Source: Dastarcus helophoroides (taxonomy: Eukaryota; Arthropoda; Insecta; Coleoptera; Bothrideridae). Taken from it: DNA of 64,000 nt. The stretch covers positions 22,247,726 through 22,311,725 of the forward strand of contig CM053334.1 of the NCBI GenBank assembly GCA_028583605.1, read 5' to 3'. Position 1 is the first letter of the stretch, and the number at the start of each line of letters is the position of its first letter. Below the pieces are notes generated by a model. The model saw only the letters and a program-made list of their open reading frames with translations, was not told where the DNA came from and ran no database searches. The position numbers were made by a program, and so were the translations under genes. Shown here piece by piece: positions 46,740 to 59,687 of this stretch.

Positions 46740-49106
46740 TAGATTTTTAAAAATCTGTAAACTAAAGAAGAATGATTATAAAGAAAAATTTTGAAAAGCA
46801 GATTAAAGCTCCAACTTTGTGGTTTTCAGATCTTGTGTTTAACATTTTTTAGCTTTAGCAGTTTTTCATTAATCATAAAAAACAAGAAGTGTTTTTTTTT
46901 TAATTTTTGTTTATTTTAAAAAGGTCCACGGAGCTTAATAATTTTTTACAATGGTCCCATGATAAAGTTCTTCTGGGTAATTCACTTCTCTTTGATTTGA
47001 CTGATCCTCGAACCTCATTTATTGATTTTTATCTGTATTGCCATTTAAAACAGAAAAACATTTTTGATTTTGGTAATCATTAACTTGAGAAATGTTGATC
47101 GTATAGAAAATTTGATTAAACTTTTGAAAGGTGCAAAGCATTCTCTATACGGTCTTGTTATAGGTTTTTGATCAAAAAAAGGTTTAGTACGAAAAAATTA
47201 ATTAAAAAAGAGGTAACAAAATTCGGCAATTAGTGATAATTGCTTAATTTTGCAAACAATGGATAGACTAATTATATTGACCCCAATAGATTCCTATAAA
47301 ATTCTGAAAATGTCAATATGTTACGATTTAAGACAAATTTTACTCGATAGACGTTAAGATTACAAAGACCTTTTGCGAGCTCATCACGTCATATCTGCAT
47401 CCCTCAAAAACCTAATACCAGCATCGAGCCCTGGGATGCTGGAAAGTGGCGAGAGAGGCGATGGAGACTGGCTGGCAATTAGAGAAGAAATCGCGTGGTA
47501 TCGATGCGTTGCTACTATTACCTCCCCTTAATAAAAGGGTGGTTTTGCATATCCATGATTTATTGACTCTCATCAAAGGTCTATTGTAGCAGAGATGGAC
47601 CATTTGCATTAAGCCGTATCTCCTGAGATCCGGCGGCTCGCTATTGGGTGTTCTCTCCTTAGAATTCGGTGACTAAGCTTCACTCGTTATCGAGATATTT
47701 ATTATCACCCTAAATTATACTTATATATCTTCAATAATACCCCTGTCGTTACTTTGTTCTCTTCGTGATGTATTCTAAAATGTTTCCATTCGATTTGAAA
47801 GGTTCTCGTACCAACACGACATTCGCATTTGAATTAAAAAAATCAGAAGCGAATACTGCGAGTGAAAACACTGTATTTAAAGTCGTCAATTTAAATTGTT
47901 GCAGCGTTTACGCTAATGTTATTTCTCAATTAAAAAGTTGAATTATATTTACTTACTTTTTAGCAGAATTGCCCCTAGATCTGCGTAACTCCGTTGGGAC
48001 ATCTCTCAATGCTTTATGTCTGGCATATTTCGACTCAACAAGGGCATGTACTTTAATTGCTTCGTCTTTTGAAATAGTAATATCTCGGAGACATCAACTC
48101 GAATCTTATAATAAATATTAAGTTGGTAAAAGGCCTACACGACTTTATTATTCGAGAATTAGAATACGTGAGAAATACGAGGCGTGTGAGTCGTGTCACC
48201 GGTTCCATCTTCCCGTTTCTTATCACCTGGGCTGAAAAGGGATAGTCGCAGACGTAATTCTGAACGAAACAGGGCCACACCGGGGGTAAACAGCATACAT
48301 TACACTCATTATACTTTCAACCTCTTAGTGAGTGGAAGTGAAGACAATTGTAGATCGTCACAGCTCCAGTAATAACGCGTCCTTATTCTTAATTAAAGCA
48401 AGCCTTGCATTCCATAGCTTGCCAGTGTCAAAGTCTTTAATGTGCAACCTAACATACAAGTTCTTAGTGTTAGGATTGCTAATGGTAACTTTGCTATTCT
48501 CAAACGGAATGGCTAAACTTAGGCCTTTTGTGACTTCTAATGACTAAGAAACAAATTTACTCTTAGCGCGACACGTTTTTAGATATGTGAACTGTAGGAA
48601 AATAATGCTTTTAGGGGAAGAGACTCGCTATTACCTCACTTACTCAGTTAACATGTCTTCGATGTTATTCATTCATTATTCCTTGGCGCTTCTCAAATTA
48701 TTTCGAAACTACTGAAGTGCAGAAATGCTCCAAACAAACAAAATCAGAGCACGCCAAATAAACGCCTGAAACACCCTAGATTTTGCCATTATTTTTGATA
48801 TATTTTTGTCTTAGGTAATGTCCCACTCTAATAACGTCTAAGCAGCAGCACCAAGCAGCCAGATAAATAAAATAAGCAATTTCATTTTTTATAATTCCCG
48901 GCGTAGCGCGGCGTGGTTTTTAACAATACTCACTTGTGGAATTGTCATTTTTATAGAATTTTTGCTAAACATTCCTGGACGTAATTAAGTTTTCGAGAAA
49001 ATGTTTAATGAAATATGAAATAAAAATATATATTTTAGCCCGCATCATTTAAAAATAAAATGGAAAAAGGTTTGTAAAAAAATTTATTTCAAAATCGTCG
49101 AATTTC
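46740..49106. other. Plain non-coding DNA
   Basis: The longest stretch of normal composition in the window. Small ORFs at 47412-47609, 48053-48280 and 48332-48547 show no recognisable motif. I see no gene, tRNA or element. Confidence 0.5.
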
Positions 49107-49470
49107 TTGAAAACTGAAACTGAAAACTGAAACTGAAACTGAAAACTGAAAACTGAAAACTGAAAACTGAAAACTGAAAACTGAAAACTGAAAACTGAAA
49201 ACTGAAAACTGAAAACTGAAAACTGAAAACTGAAAACTGAAAACTGAAAACTGAAAACTGAAAACTGAAAACTGAAAACTGAAAACTGAAACTGAAACTG
49301 AAACTGAAACTGAAACTGAAAACTGAAACTGAAAACTGAAAACTGAAAACTGAAAACTGAAAACTGAAAACTGAAACTGAAACTGAAATTGAAACTGAAA
49401 CTGAAACTGAAAACTGAAACTAAAACTGAAACTAAAAACTGAAATAAAAAACTGAAACCGAAAACTAATA
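49107..49470. repeat. CTGAAAA/CTGAAA satellite array 1
   Basis: Mostly perfect 7-bp CTGAAAA with runs of 6-bp CTGAAA. Just beyond it (49495-49525) a few units are inverted (CAGTTTTCAGT, TTTTCAGTTTTCA). The 145-codon ORF here is a repeat artefact. Confidence 0.95.
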
Positions 49471-49489
49471 AGGTCATATTAAACATTCG

Positions 49490-50529
49490 TATTCAGTTTT
49501 CAGTCTTTAATTTTCAGTTTTCATCTCATATTAAACGTAATGTGTCTGGAACTTAACAAATTCCAATAGTAGGTAATAAACAGGATAAAAGTAGGTTGCA
49601 TTGACGTAAACTTTCAAATATATTCGATTTGAAGTTGAGGGCCGCAGTTTCGAAATTTCCATAGCGATAACCACTTATCTATAATTAGTGGTGTAATTAA
49701 TTAGCTACTAAACACGTGGTAGAACACGATCCAGCCAGTCTGTAAATGTCACTAGTAATTTAGCCGAAAGCGGTCGTCTTTGTTCATATTCAACCGTCTA
49801 AGACGGTAGGAGTGAGATGGCGCCAGCATCGACTCCCGATCTCGCCGAAATGCAATAAGATATCGTAAAGTATGCAGTGCTGCCAACGTGTGAAGTGCCT
49901 GTATTGTCTAGTAATTAAATTTTAGTTACCCTCTGTTCAAGATTCCTACATATTATAAGTGACAGCTGATCTGAAGATTCAACACCGGTATTACTTTACA
50001 TTAGACATATCTTGGATTAATTCAAAGCCAACGTTTCATTTTCGCGACTTACGCTTTATTAATTTGCCCCTAACATTTGATATCCCTTTGCTAAAATATC
50101 AAACGAAATCAAAACGGGAAAATAGAGCCTGAACAGGCGGAATTCACTCAAATTTGGAATTACACATCCGCATTTGTAGGTGGCTTTATTTTCAAGACAA
50201 TTTTAACAAAAAACGGTTCCCAAAAAATATTCTGATCCCTTTATTAATTGTTGATATACTCTGATTAAACATAATTATTTTAAATAGAAGATCTTGTTAC
50301 TCCCAATATTTTGACAGATTCTCCACTTAGAGGATTTGATCCCTGGATCCCAAAAATCCAGATTCCGGGATCCCGACCGCTTTTTAATCCCCAAATTTTC
50401 GGGAATGAGGTTTTTTCGATCCCAGGGTCTTTCGAAATTGACATAATTTTAAAAAAGTTGTTAAATAGACTGCACCTGTCGAAACTTTCAGGGTCAATGT
50501 TTTCAACAAAATTTTACCCTTTTTAAACC
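49490..50529. other. Plain non-coding DNA
   Basis: No gene recognised; holds the GATCCCGG repeat copy 2 near its end. Confidence 0.5.
50325..50525 (+). repeat. Dispersed GATCCCGG repeat, copy 2
   Basis: Diverged, slightly longer copy of 42397-42530, with several palindromic GGATCC/GGGATCCC words. Confidence 0.65.
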
Positions 50530-52780
50530 TTTGGAATATGTTCGAAAATTTCGTTTTCTTGAAAATTTCGACTTTTTGAAATTTTAGATTTGAATTTCGA
50601 TATTCTTTTAAAAAATTCGATTTAAAAAAAAATTGACAGTTTCTAATAATTTCGACATTTTTCGAAATCTATTTTAAAAATTTCTTCACTTTCCCATTTT
50701 AATCTTTTTCTGAAAGGTTAAATTTTTATAAATATCAACTCGACACTTTTATAAAAATTTTGACTTATTTGAAAAAATTTTCAACTATTTTTAAAATTTT
50801 ACTGTTTTTGAAAATTTTCACTTTTTAAAGTTTTGATTTTTTTTTCGAAAATTTAGGCTTTTTGAAAATGTTGATTTTTTTTAAATTCTGTAATATTTTT
50901 AAATTATCCGCTGCTTGCAAGTTCTCATTTTTTTTTTCAAAAATGTCGAGTATTTTGTAAGCTGGACTTTTTCCAAAATTTGGACTTTTTGAAATTTTTG
51001 AACTCTTCAAAATTTCTCTTTTTTTTCTAAATTTAACAGTTTTTGAAAATTTCGATATTTTTTTTTAATATAAAAAGGTTTGGTGATCCTTAAAATGTTA
51101 CTTTGCTAGTTTTCAGCTATTATTAAAAATTTTGAGTTTTTCACGCTACATATTTTTTTGAAAATTTGGAATTTCTTCAAAATTCCATTTTTTTTGAGAA
51201 TTTCGATTGTTTTTTTAAATTGGGAAATTTTGTTTATGTTAAATTCTTTGAAAGTTTGAGTTTCTTAAAAATTTTAAAAACGTGGACAGTTTTTTATTTG
51301 AGAATATTTATTTTCTTTGGAAATTTTAAAAATCTTTTAAAATTTGTTAACATCTTTTAAAATTTCCATATCTTGGAAAATTTCAATTTAAAATTTTTGA
51401 TTTAAAAAAAAATGCTTCTTTTTAAATTTTAGATGTCCCAAATTTTAAATTTTTTGAAAATTTGAATCTAAATTTTGAACCATTTTTGTAAATTTGAACT
51501 TTTTTGGTAGTTTTTAGTCTTCTTCAATATAAAGACTTTCCGAAAAATTCGTTATATTTTTAAAATTTGACCAAACATTTTTCAATTTTTTAAAATCTCA
51601 ATTTTTTTTTTTTAAAAATTTGCCCATTTTCAAAATCTTATTCCATTAATTTCCAAGATTTAACCTTTTCTATACATTACAGATTTTTTTATATTCCTCC
51701 ATGTTTTCAAATGTTCAAATCAAAAATTAAGATTTAAAAAAAATTGAAAAACGTTTGGTCAAATTTTGAAAATATAACGAATTTTTCGGAAAGTCTTTAT
51801 ATTTAAGGAAACTAAAAACTCCCAAAAAAGTTCAAATTTTCAAAAATGGTTTAAACTTTAGATTCAAATTTTCAAAGAATTCAAAATTTCGGACATCTAA
51901 AATTAAAAAAAAGCATTTTTTTAAAAATCGAAAATTTTAATTTGAAATTTGCCAAGATATGGAAATTTTAATAGATTTTTAAAATTTCCAAAGAAAATAA
52001 ATATTCTACAAATAAAACTGTCGACGTTTTTAAAATTTTTAAAAAACTCAATTCCGAAATTTTGAATTTTTTGAAAATTTGAATCTAAAGTTTGAACCAT
52101 TTTTAAAAATTTGAACTTTTTTGGTAGTTTTTAGTTTTCTTCAATATAAAAACTTTCCGAAAAATTCGTTATATTTTCAATATTTGACCAAACGTTTTTC
52201 AATTTTTTAAAATCCTAATTTTTTTTAAAAAATTTTGATTATTTTTAAAACCTTATTACATTAATTTCCAAGATTTTACCTTTTCTATACATAACAGATT
52301 TTTTTTTAATTTCTTCATGATTTTAAATGTTCAAATTTTTAAAATGTCAATTTCTTCAAAGTGTGGAAATTTTTTTTTAGAATATCGATTATTATTTGAA
52401 AATCGTGAAACTTTTATCTTGCCATAAAAATTTTTAAATTATTCAAAATCACGATATTTTCCAAAATTTTACCTCTTATTGAAAATGTTCATTATTTTCA
52501 AATTTTTATCTTTATTTTTTGGAAATTTTCAATTTGACTTCTTGAGTTTTTAAATTTTAACTTTTATTGAAAATTATGTCTTATTTTCTAACATTCAGAC
52601 TTTTGGACTTCTGGAAAAGTTTTTTTCCAAAATCTTAAAATCTTTCGTTTCTAGATTAAATTCGAAGTGTAGAGCATTTTTTGGAAATGCCATTTAAAAA
52701 CTTGGATCATCTTAATAAATTTTCTATTTTTATCAAATTTTGTACTTAAAAACAACTCTGTTTTGGCTTCAGTTCCTTTA
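50530..52780. repeat. T-rich DNA with a large palindrome and a direct third copy
   Basis: Left arm 51257-51603 and right arm 51727-52050 are inverted copies around a 123-bp spacer (shared ACGT(G/C)GACAGTTTT, AGATGTCC, TCCGAAAAATTCGTTATATT). A third copy of the inner part lies in direct orientation at about 52060-52335. Flanks are ordinary T-rich DNA. Confidence 0.8.
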
Positions 52781-52784
52781 AACT

Positions 52785-52915
52785 TCAGTTTTTTAAACTT
52801 CAGTTTTTTAAACTTCAGTTTTTTAAACTTCATTTTTTTAAACTTCAGTTTTGTAAACTTCAGGTTTGTAAACTTCAGTTTTTTAAACTTTAGTTTTTAA
52901 ACTTCAGCTTTTTAA
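52785..52915. repeat. 15-bp tandem repeat, about 8 copies
   Basis: Unit AAACTTCAGTTTTTT with small changes. Translated on the minus strand it gives the KFKKL repeat of the ORF at 52651-52833, which is not a gene. Confidence 0.92.
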
Positions 52916-53065
52916 AGTACTTTTTTTTTAATAAATTTCAAGTTTATCGGAATTTCCATCTTTTTCTTAAACTTCCCAGTTTAGGATAACGAGGGCTTCC
53001 ACGGCCAGAGTCAGTATAGGATATACTTCTTTCGGGATTGGACCATGTCAAAGAGCTACTAAAAG

Positions 53066-53110
53066 TGTTCGACGTTTCGCCCACCATCGTAGGGGGCTTC
53101 TTCAGGAACA
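53066..53110 (-). ncRNA. Hammerhead-like motif in left arm of 360-bp insertion
   Basis: Minus-strand copy with intact CUGAAGA, GCCC/GGGC stem II, GAAACGUC and stem I UGUUC/GAACA. Same extra A after the core. Confidence 0.45.
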
Positions 53111-53260
53111 AAGAAAAGAAAAATAAATGAAAAGAGGAATATGAGGGAATATGCAAGAATGCGTGCTCTGATGTTTTGAAATTGGCCTTTTTATTCTTTC
53201 ATTTTTGCATATTCCCTCATATTTCTCTTTTCATTTATTTTTCTTTTCTTTGTTCCTAAA

Positions 53261-53305
53261 GAAGCCCCCTACGATGGTGGGCGAAACGTCGAACACTTTT
53301 AGTAG
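53261..53305 (+). ncRNA. Hammerhead-like motif, probably dead copy
   Basis: Plus-strand copy in the right arm. The core is CUAAAGA: the invariant G of CUGA is replaced, which should abolish cleavage. Confidence 0.35.
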
Positions 53306-53360
53306 TTCTTTGACACGGTCCAATCCCTGAAGAAGTATATCCGGTACTTCCCAGTTTAGG

Positions 53361-55329
53361 TTCAAAAGTTTTATTTTTTTTTGTTAAAGTCAAGGTAATA
53401 TGAAAATTGAAAGTTTAAATTTGAAATTTCAACTTTTTTCAAAATTACGAATTTTTTCGAAAATTTCCGTCACTTCTTCAAATTTTAGAATTTATAAAAT
53501 TGTCGATGTTTCAATTGTTTTAAAAAAACATATGTTTTTTAAAATCACAACTTTTTCTAGAAATTTTAACTTTCTATGAAAATGTTGACATTTTTTAAAA
53601 TTCCAACATCCTTTTTTGGAAATTTCGGATTTAAAATTTCGATGTATCTAAAATGTTGACTTTTTGAAGAATTCCGTTTGTTTCTTTCAATTTTGCCTTT
53701 TTCTATAATTTCGAATTTTTTGAAAATTTTGCCTTATCTTCAATTTTTCAATCCTTTTTCGTAACTCTAGGTTTTTCCGAAATTTCGACATTTATTCGAC
53801 TTTATACTGCTTTTTAAAATTGCGGCTTTTTTTTTGAAAATTTTAACTTTTTTGAGGCTATTTTCAAATTTTGACTTTTTTAGTAGAAATTCTAAATTCC
53901 CTAAATTTTAATCTTGCAAAATTCTGAGCATTTTTGAAAGCTTTTAATTTTTCTGGTAATTTTGGTTTTTCTTTAATATTTAGTTGTTTAAAAGATTCAT
54001 CCTTTTTGAAAATTTGGATATCCAAATTTATGATTTCTATGTAATTCAAATTTTCTTTCAAAATAGATAATTGGAAAAGAGTTTCGAAGGTTTCTGAAAA
54101 AATTCTGATATTTATTCTTGCACTATTTCGCAAATTTGGATTTTGTCCAAAACCTAGAATATGAAAATTTTTAGGTTTAATTTTAGAGATTAGAGTGGAA
54201 GATTTCAGAAGAAAACCAAAAAATTTTTAAAAAATGTGACACATTTAAAAAATGTCAATTTTTTTTCACCAATTTGAATCTGTTTTCTGATTCAAACCTA
54301 AAGCAGGATTTTCAATTTTTCTTAAATTTCGACTTAGAAAAATATTGAGGATAAAACAAAAATATTCAGATAAAAGTCAAAATTCCAAGAAAAATTCCAA
54401 ATATTTGGAGATGAAATCCTTTAAATGAAATTTTTAAATTAAAATTTGGAACGTATTTTTTAAAATTTGGGTTTGGTAGTCAAAATTTCAACAAGGAAAT
54501 AAAAATCCTGAATTTATAAAGACTAAATCTTTGTCAAATAAATGTTGGCGAAATATTAACCAATTTTAAGGCCTAATTTAATGCCTAACATTAACAGCGT
54601 CGTCTACCTGTAAATGCTCCACAGAATTTTAATGGAAAAATATAAATATTTTTTGAAGTACTGTTTTAATTTAATAATTTCCAAATTATAAAATAATTGC
54701 AAAATATGTGACGCCACACTGAAGGGATAAGTGATTTTAAATTTGGTTAGTCTACCTCTTAAGTCTAATTAATTATATCAAAAGTTTTAGAGTAAAATAC
54801 GTTGATTTTTTTCTTAATTTTGATTACGATAATTGCTTTGATTTGTTGGCTGAGAAGCTAATTTTTTTATGTTTAATTCTCAATACCCTATTCTCAATTC
54901 CCTATTCTTCACAGAAATATGCAACATTTTGATCATTAAGAAATTAAAAAGTTGATTTTAATTATGAAATTTCCAGATTTTTTGTTTTTCAAATTTTCAA
55001 ATTCAAATATTTCCCAAATGTTTAGCAACTCTTCTTAATTTCCGTAAACTCGTATCAGAATTTTCAACAACAGTTGTATTTATACAACATTTTCTTTAAA
55101 CTTTTCTCAAACCGATTACTTACCGCATGAACTTTTTAATGACCTCTGCATTTTTTACAATACCTAAAAAATCCAAAAATAATGAAAAATGAAAACTTAA
55201 TAAAAACTGAAAACTCTAATATGAAAACTGAAAATTGAAGACTGAACACGGAAGACTGAAAACTTAATATTTAAATCGAAAAATTGAAGACTGAACACGG
55301 AAGACTGAAAACTTAAAATTTAAATCGAA
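53361..55329. other. T-rich then A-rich non-coding DNA
   Basis: T-rich degenerate DNA to about 54160, then mixed AT-rich sequence. A local direct repeat with AAGACTGAACACGGAAGACT (55238 and 55286) marks the edge of the next satellite. Confidence 0.5.
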
Positions 55330-57210
55330 AAATTGAAAACTGAAAACTGAAAACTGAAACCTGAAAACTGAAACCTAAAACTGAAAACTGAAACTGAAAA
55401 CTGGAACTGAAAACTGAAACTGAAAACTTAAACTGAAACTGAAATTGAAACTGAAACTGAAACTGAAACTGAAAACTGAAACTGAAACTGAAACTGAAAC
55501 TGAAACTGAAACTGAAACTGAAAACTGAAACTGAAATTGAAAACTGAAACTGAAAACTGAAACTGAAACTGAAAACTGAAACTGAAAACTGAAACTGAAA
55601 ACTGAAACTGAAACTGAAACTGAAAACTGAAACTGAAACTGAAAATTGAAACTGAAAACTGAAACTGAAAACTGAAACTGAAAACTGAAACTGAAAACTG
55701 AAACTGAAAACTGAAACTGAAAACTGAAACTGAAAACTGAAACTGAAAACTGAAACTGAAAACTGAAACTGAAAACTGAAACTGAAAACTGAAACTGAAA
55801 ACTGAAACTGAAAACTGAAACTGAAACTGAAACTGAAAACTGAAACTGAAAACTGAAACTGAAAACTGAAACTGAAAACTGAAACTGAAAACTGAAACTG
55901 AAACTGAAAACTGAAACTGAAAACTGAAACTGAAACTGAAACTGAAAACTGAAACTGAAAACTGAAACTGAAAACTGAAACTGAAACTGAAACTGAAACT
56001 GAAAACTGAAACTGAAACTGAAAACTGAAACTGAAAACTGAAACTGAAACTGAAACTGAAACTGAAAACTGAAACTGAAAACTGAAACTGAAACTGAAAA
56101 CTGAAACTGAAACTGAAACTGAAACTGAAACTGAAAACTGAAACTGAAAACTGAAACTGAAACTGAAACTGAAACTGAAACTGAAACTGAAAACTGAAAC
56201 TGAAAACTGAAACTGAAACTGAAACTGAAACTGAAACTGAAACTGAAACTGAAACTGAAAACTGAAACTGAAAACTGAAACTGAAAACTGAAACTGAAAA
56301 CTGAAACTGAAAACTGAAACTGAAAACTGAAACTGAAAACTGAAACTGAAAACTGAAACTGAAAACTGAAACTGAAAACTGAAACTGAAAACTGAAACTG
56401 AAACTGAAACTGAAACTGAAACTGAAAACTGAAACTGAAAACTGAAACTGAAAACTGAAACTGAAAACTGAAACTGAAAACTGAAACTGAAAACTGAAAC
56501 AACTGAAACTGAAAACTGAAACTGAAAACTGAAACTGAAAACTGAAACTGAAAACTGAAACTGAAACTGAAACTGAAACTGAAAACTGAAACTGAAAACT
56601 GAAACTGAAACTGAAACTGAAAACTGAAAACTGAAACTGAAACTGAAACTGAAACTGAAACTGAAACTGAAACTGAAAACTGAAACTGAAAACTGAAACT
56701 GAAAACTGAAACTGAAAACTGAAACTGAAAACTGAAACTGAAAACTGAAACTGAAAACTGAAACTGAAAACTGAAACTGAAACTGAAACTGAAAACTGAA
56801 ACTGAAACTGAACTGAAACTGAAACTGAAACTGAAACTGAAACTGAAACTGAAAACTGAAACTGAAACTGAACTGAAAACTGAAACTGAAACTGAAAACT
56901 GAAAACTGAAAACTGAAAACTGAAACTGAAAACTGAAAACTGAAAACTGAAAACTGAAACTGAAAACTGAAACTGAAACTGAAAACTGAAACTGAAAACT
57001 GAAACTGAAACTGAAACTGAAACTGAAAATCTGAAATCTGAAAACTGAAACTGAAAACTGAAAACTGAAAACTGAAAACTTAAAACTGAAAGCTGAAAGC
57101 TGAAAGCTGAAAACTGCAAATTGAAAACTGAAAACTGTAAAATGAAAACTGTAGACCGAAGACTGAAGACTGAAAACTGAAAGCGGAAAACTAAAGACTG
57201 AAAACTGAAC
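55330..57210. repeat. CTGAAA/CTGAAAA satellite array 2
   Basis: About 1.9 kb. Alternating 6- and 7-bp units give a 13-bp period (CTGAAACTGAAAA) over long runs (55640-55810, 56270-56390), with runs of the 6-mer alone. It stays open in two minus-strand frames for about 600 codons of Phe/Ser/Gln/Val only because the unit lacks stops; this is not protein coding. Confidence 0.95.
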
Positions 57211-59687
57211 CAAGTTTTTAACGTCGTATATAACACCCTAATTAAGATTAATGCAGATATTTTAAGTTGAAATTTTTGGTTTCTAAATACTTTTTTTTTT
57301 CTTTAACTGCATCTTCATTAGATATCGAATTTGTTTTGATGTATAGTGTGATTTTATATTTTTATGTTATAATAAGACGGAAGTTTGGAAACAAAGGAAC
57401 AAATAATAAATGCATCAGCTAAGATAATGCAGTAGAAGCAATTCGTACGTAAGTCGGTTGGAATTGTTACTGGCAGGCGTGATCAGTAGTGGAAATGGCA
57501 ATTTCAAGTGCACCGTTAATATAATTACGACGATATCAATTCTATCGCTGGTATTCGGTTCGAGGGCAAGCTATCCACACATACTTCCCAATGTAATAGT
57601 TTACAAACTATATCCAAAATCGGTTATTAACACACCATTGAACTAATAGTAACATTTACACTCCAAGTGCGCACTTGGCTCGTTTTAACTTTGGCGCTCT
57701 ATGTTCGGATGAGTAGTTAAACTCTTTTCACAAGGTACTTGTAGCAACATATAATGTCTACAATAAAATTTGGTAACAAACATTCGTTGACAACGAAACA
57801 ATCCATAATATGACTACTTTTACAATTAGAATTAACGCATAGTTCGCCCGGCGCATCCACCATATTACTCGGTTATTATAAAACGGATTAATTTGCAATC
57901 TAAAGTTGATTTTATCAAGTTACTGTAGTCATAGAGTTCATGAACAGTATATCGACTTCATTTTATTTAAATTTGGCCAAGATTAAGAATAAGAATGGTA
58001 CCCATGAAAGCGAATAAGTCTCTCCATTGGAAATTAGAATGGTTATGCAAATCGCCGCTTTCAATCGCCCAAAAGTAACTCGGCTAATATATTTGTGCGG
58101 GACACAGCGTTATAGATTCCGCAGTCGATATTCAAATGAGTTTCACCCTTGCAAAGGGTTGGAATATTCACAATCATATTTTCTCCAAGGGTGAGCAGCT
58201 CCGTTCGGCCTCGATGCCTTTGTGTGTATCAACGACAGATTTTTTAGCAAGTTTTTGGTTTGTTTAGTACGGACTTTAATCCCCCGAAAGGATTTGCATA
58301 AATTACTTTTTAATTTCCGTTAATATATTTACCTTTTATTATTTTATTAAATCTGTTTTCGACCTCGACTTGATTGTTTCAGTCGAATATTGTTAATTAA
58401 TGTTACAAAATGTGTTGTTGACACCTGAAATTTCGAGTCAAAATTACAGTTTTTCAGGAATAAATTTAAGAAAATTAAGTAGAATGACCCAGTTGTCCTA
58501 TTTGTCTGTCAAAATCAATTTTAAACTCAAAACTTTCAACTAATTATTTTTTTCTCGATTCCTCGCTTTTATTCCTACCCCAGAAAATTAATAATTTATC
58601 CATTTTTAGCAACTCTTCTTAATTCAATTTTCCTTTTTCAACCCGTATAGCAGTTTTCAGTCACACCTTCCATAATTATCTATATTAATATTATAAAGAG
58701 AGAACGTCTGATTGATTAAAAAAAAACCAAATCATCAAAGCACAGCCTCAACTGCTGAACCCAGAAACATGAAATTTAAACAGATTTTTGATGTTAATCA
58801 GCAGTAAGGGATGATTTTTGCAAATTTCTTCTCTAAGGCGGTAAAAACGGAGTGAAATGGAGCGGAATCCAAATATTCGAAGTGGATATTTTTAAAAAAC
58901 TGAGATTTTCAAAAAAGCAGATTTTTTCAAAGTCAAAATTTATAATAAAATGAAAATTTCGAGAAAAATCCGGAATATTAAGTTAAAATATGAAGTGATT
59001 TTTAAAAAAATCTAAATTTAAAAAGTATTTAAATTTTGAAGAATAAAGTCGAAGTTACCAAATATTCTGCTTTCCCTAAAGTCGAAATTTTAAAAAAGTC
59101 GCAAGTTCATAATTTATAACAATAAAAAATCTTTTTATTGAAAATAAAAGTCAAAGTTTCGAGGAAAGGTCGAAATTCTGAGAAAAAAATTGGATTTTTT
59201 AAAATAAAGAGTAGACATTTTTTAACAAGGTCATTGTCGATCGACATTTTCAAAAGGAGCCGAATATTTCATATTTCAACTCCATTCCTCAAACCATCTG
59301 GATTCTGGATTCGTTGTAGGTTGCCTAAAGTTTAGGCCAGGGCCCATTGTGCTATCCCCGTGATTGAGTCCTTGGTCATTCATTCAGCCACCCAATCTTG
59401 TTGAGAAACTGAAGAACGTCCCTTGGATGCGCCTCTCTCAAACTGGCCACACTAGACCAGAAGTACCTCAGCGTGGCTCCATCAAGGGAACAATTGATAA
59501 TTGCACACAAACATGTATTTGGTATTGGTCGAATTTCGACCACAGCGATGCTAATATTTTCTATAAACGTCAAACTTTTCACACGAATCTCTTCCCCTCT
59601 CGAAACCTCTCAATGACTTCCCCATTTTTTACAATCCGTAAAAAAGCAAGAAACCACTCGAAATTATTAAAACTATTTTGAAAAGAT
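57211..59687. other. Non-coding; A-rich part and a doubtful ORF
   Basis: 57211-58880 has normal composition with no gene recognised (ORF 57458-57646 unsupported). 58880-59220 is A-rich degenerate DNA. On the minus strand 59376-59582 a 68-codon frame (GATLRYFWSS, LQFLNKIGWL) could be a retroelement scrap, but I cannot place it. Confidence 0.4.

Larger units (their letters stand above)
52986..53345. mobile_element. 360-bp Penelope-derived insertion with inverted terminal repeats
   Basis: Flanked by a 15-bp target duplication ACTTCCCAGTTTAGG (52971-52985 and 53346-53360). The inside is an inverted repeat: the left arm (about 53008-53158) is the reverse complement of the right arm (about 53189-53345). 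Each arm matches the terminal repeats at 39880-40110 and 40640-40804. No coding remnant remains. Confidence 0.85.

Noticed and set aside
55375..57236. Two overlapping minus-strand ORFs of about 600 codons
   Set aside because: They are the CTGAAA/CTGAAAA satellite read in two frames; only Phe, Ser, Gln and Val appear, and the unit simply lacks stop codons.
59376..59582. 68-codon minus-strand ORF with LQFLNKIGWL
   Set aside because: Suggestive of a retroelement scrap, but too short and no family recognised.
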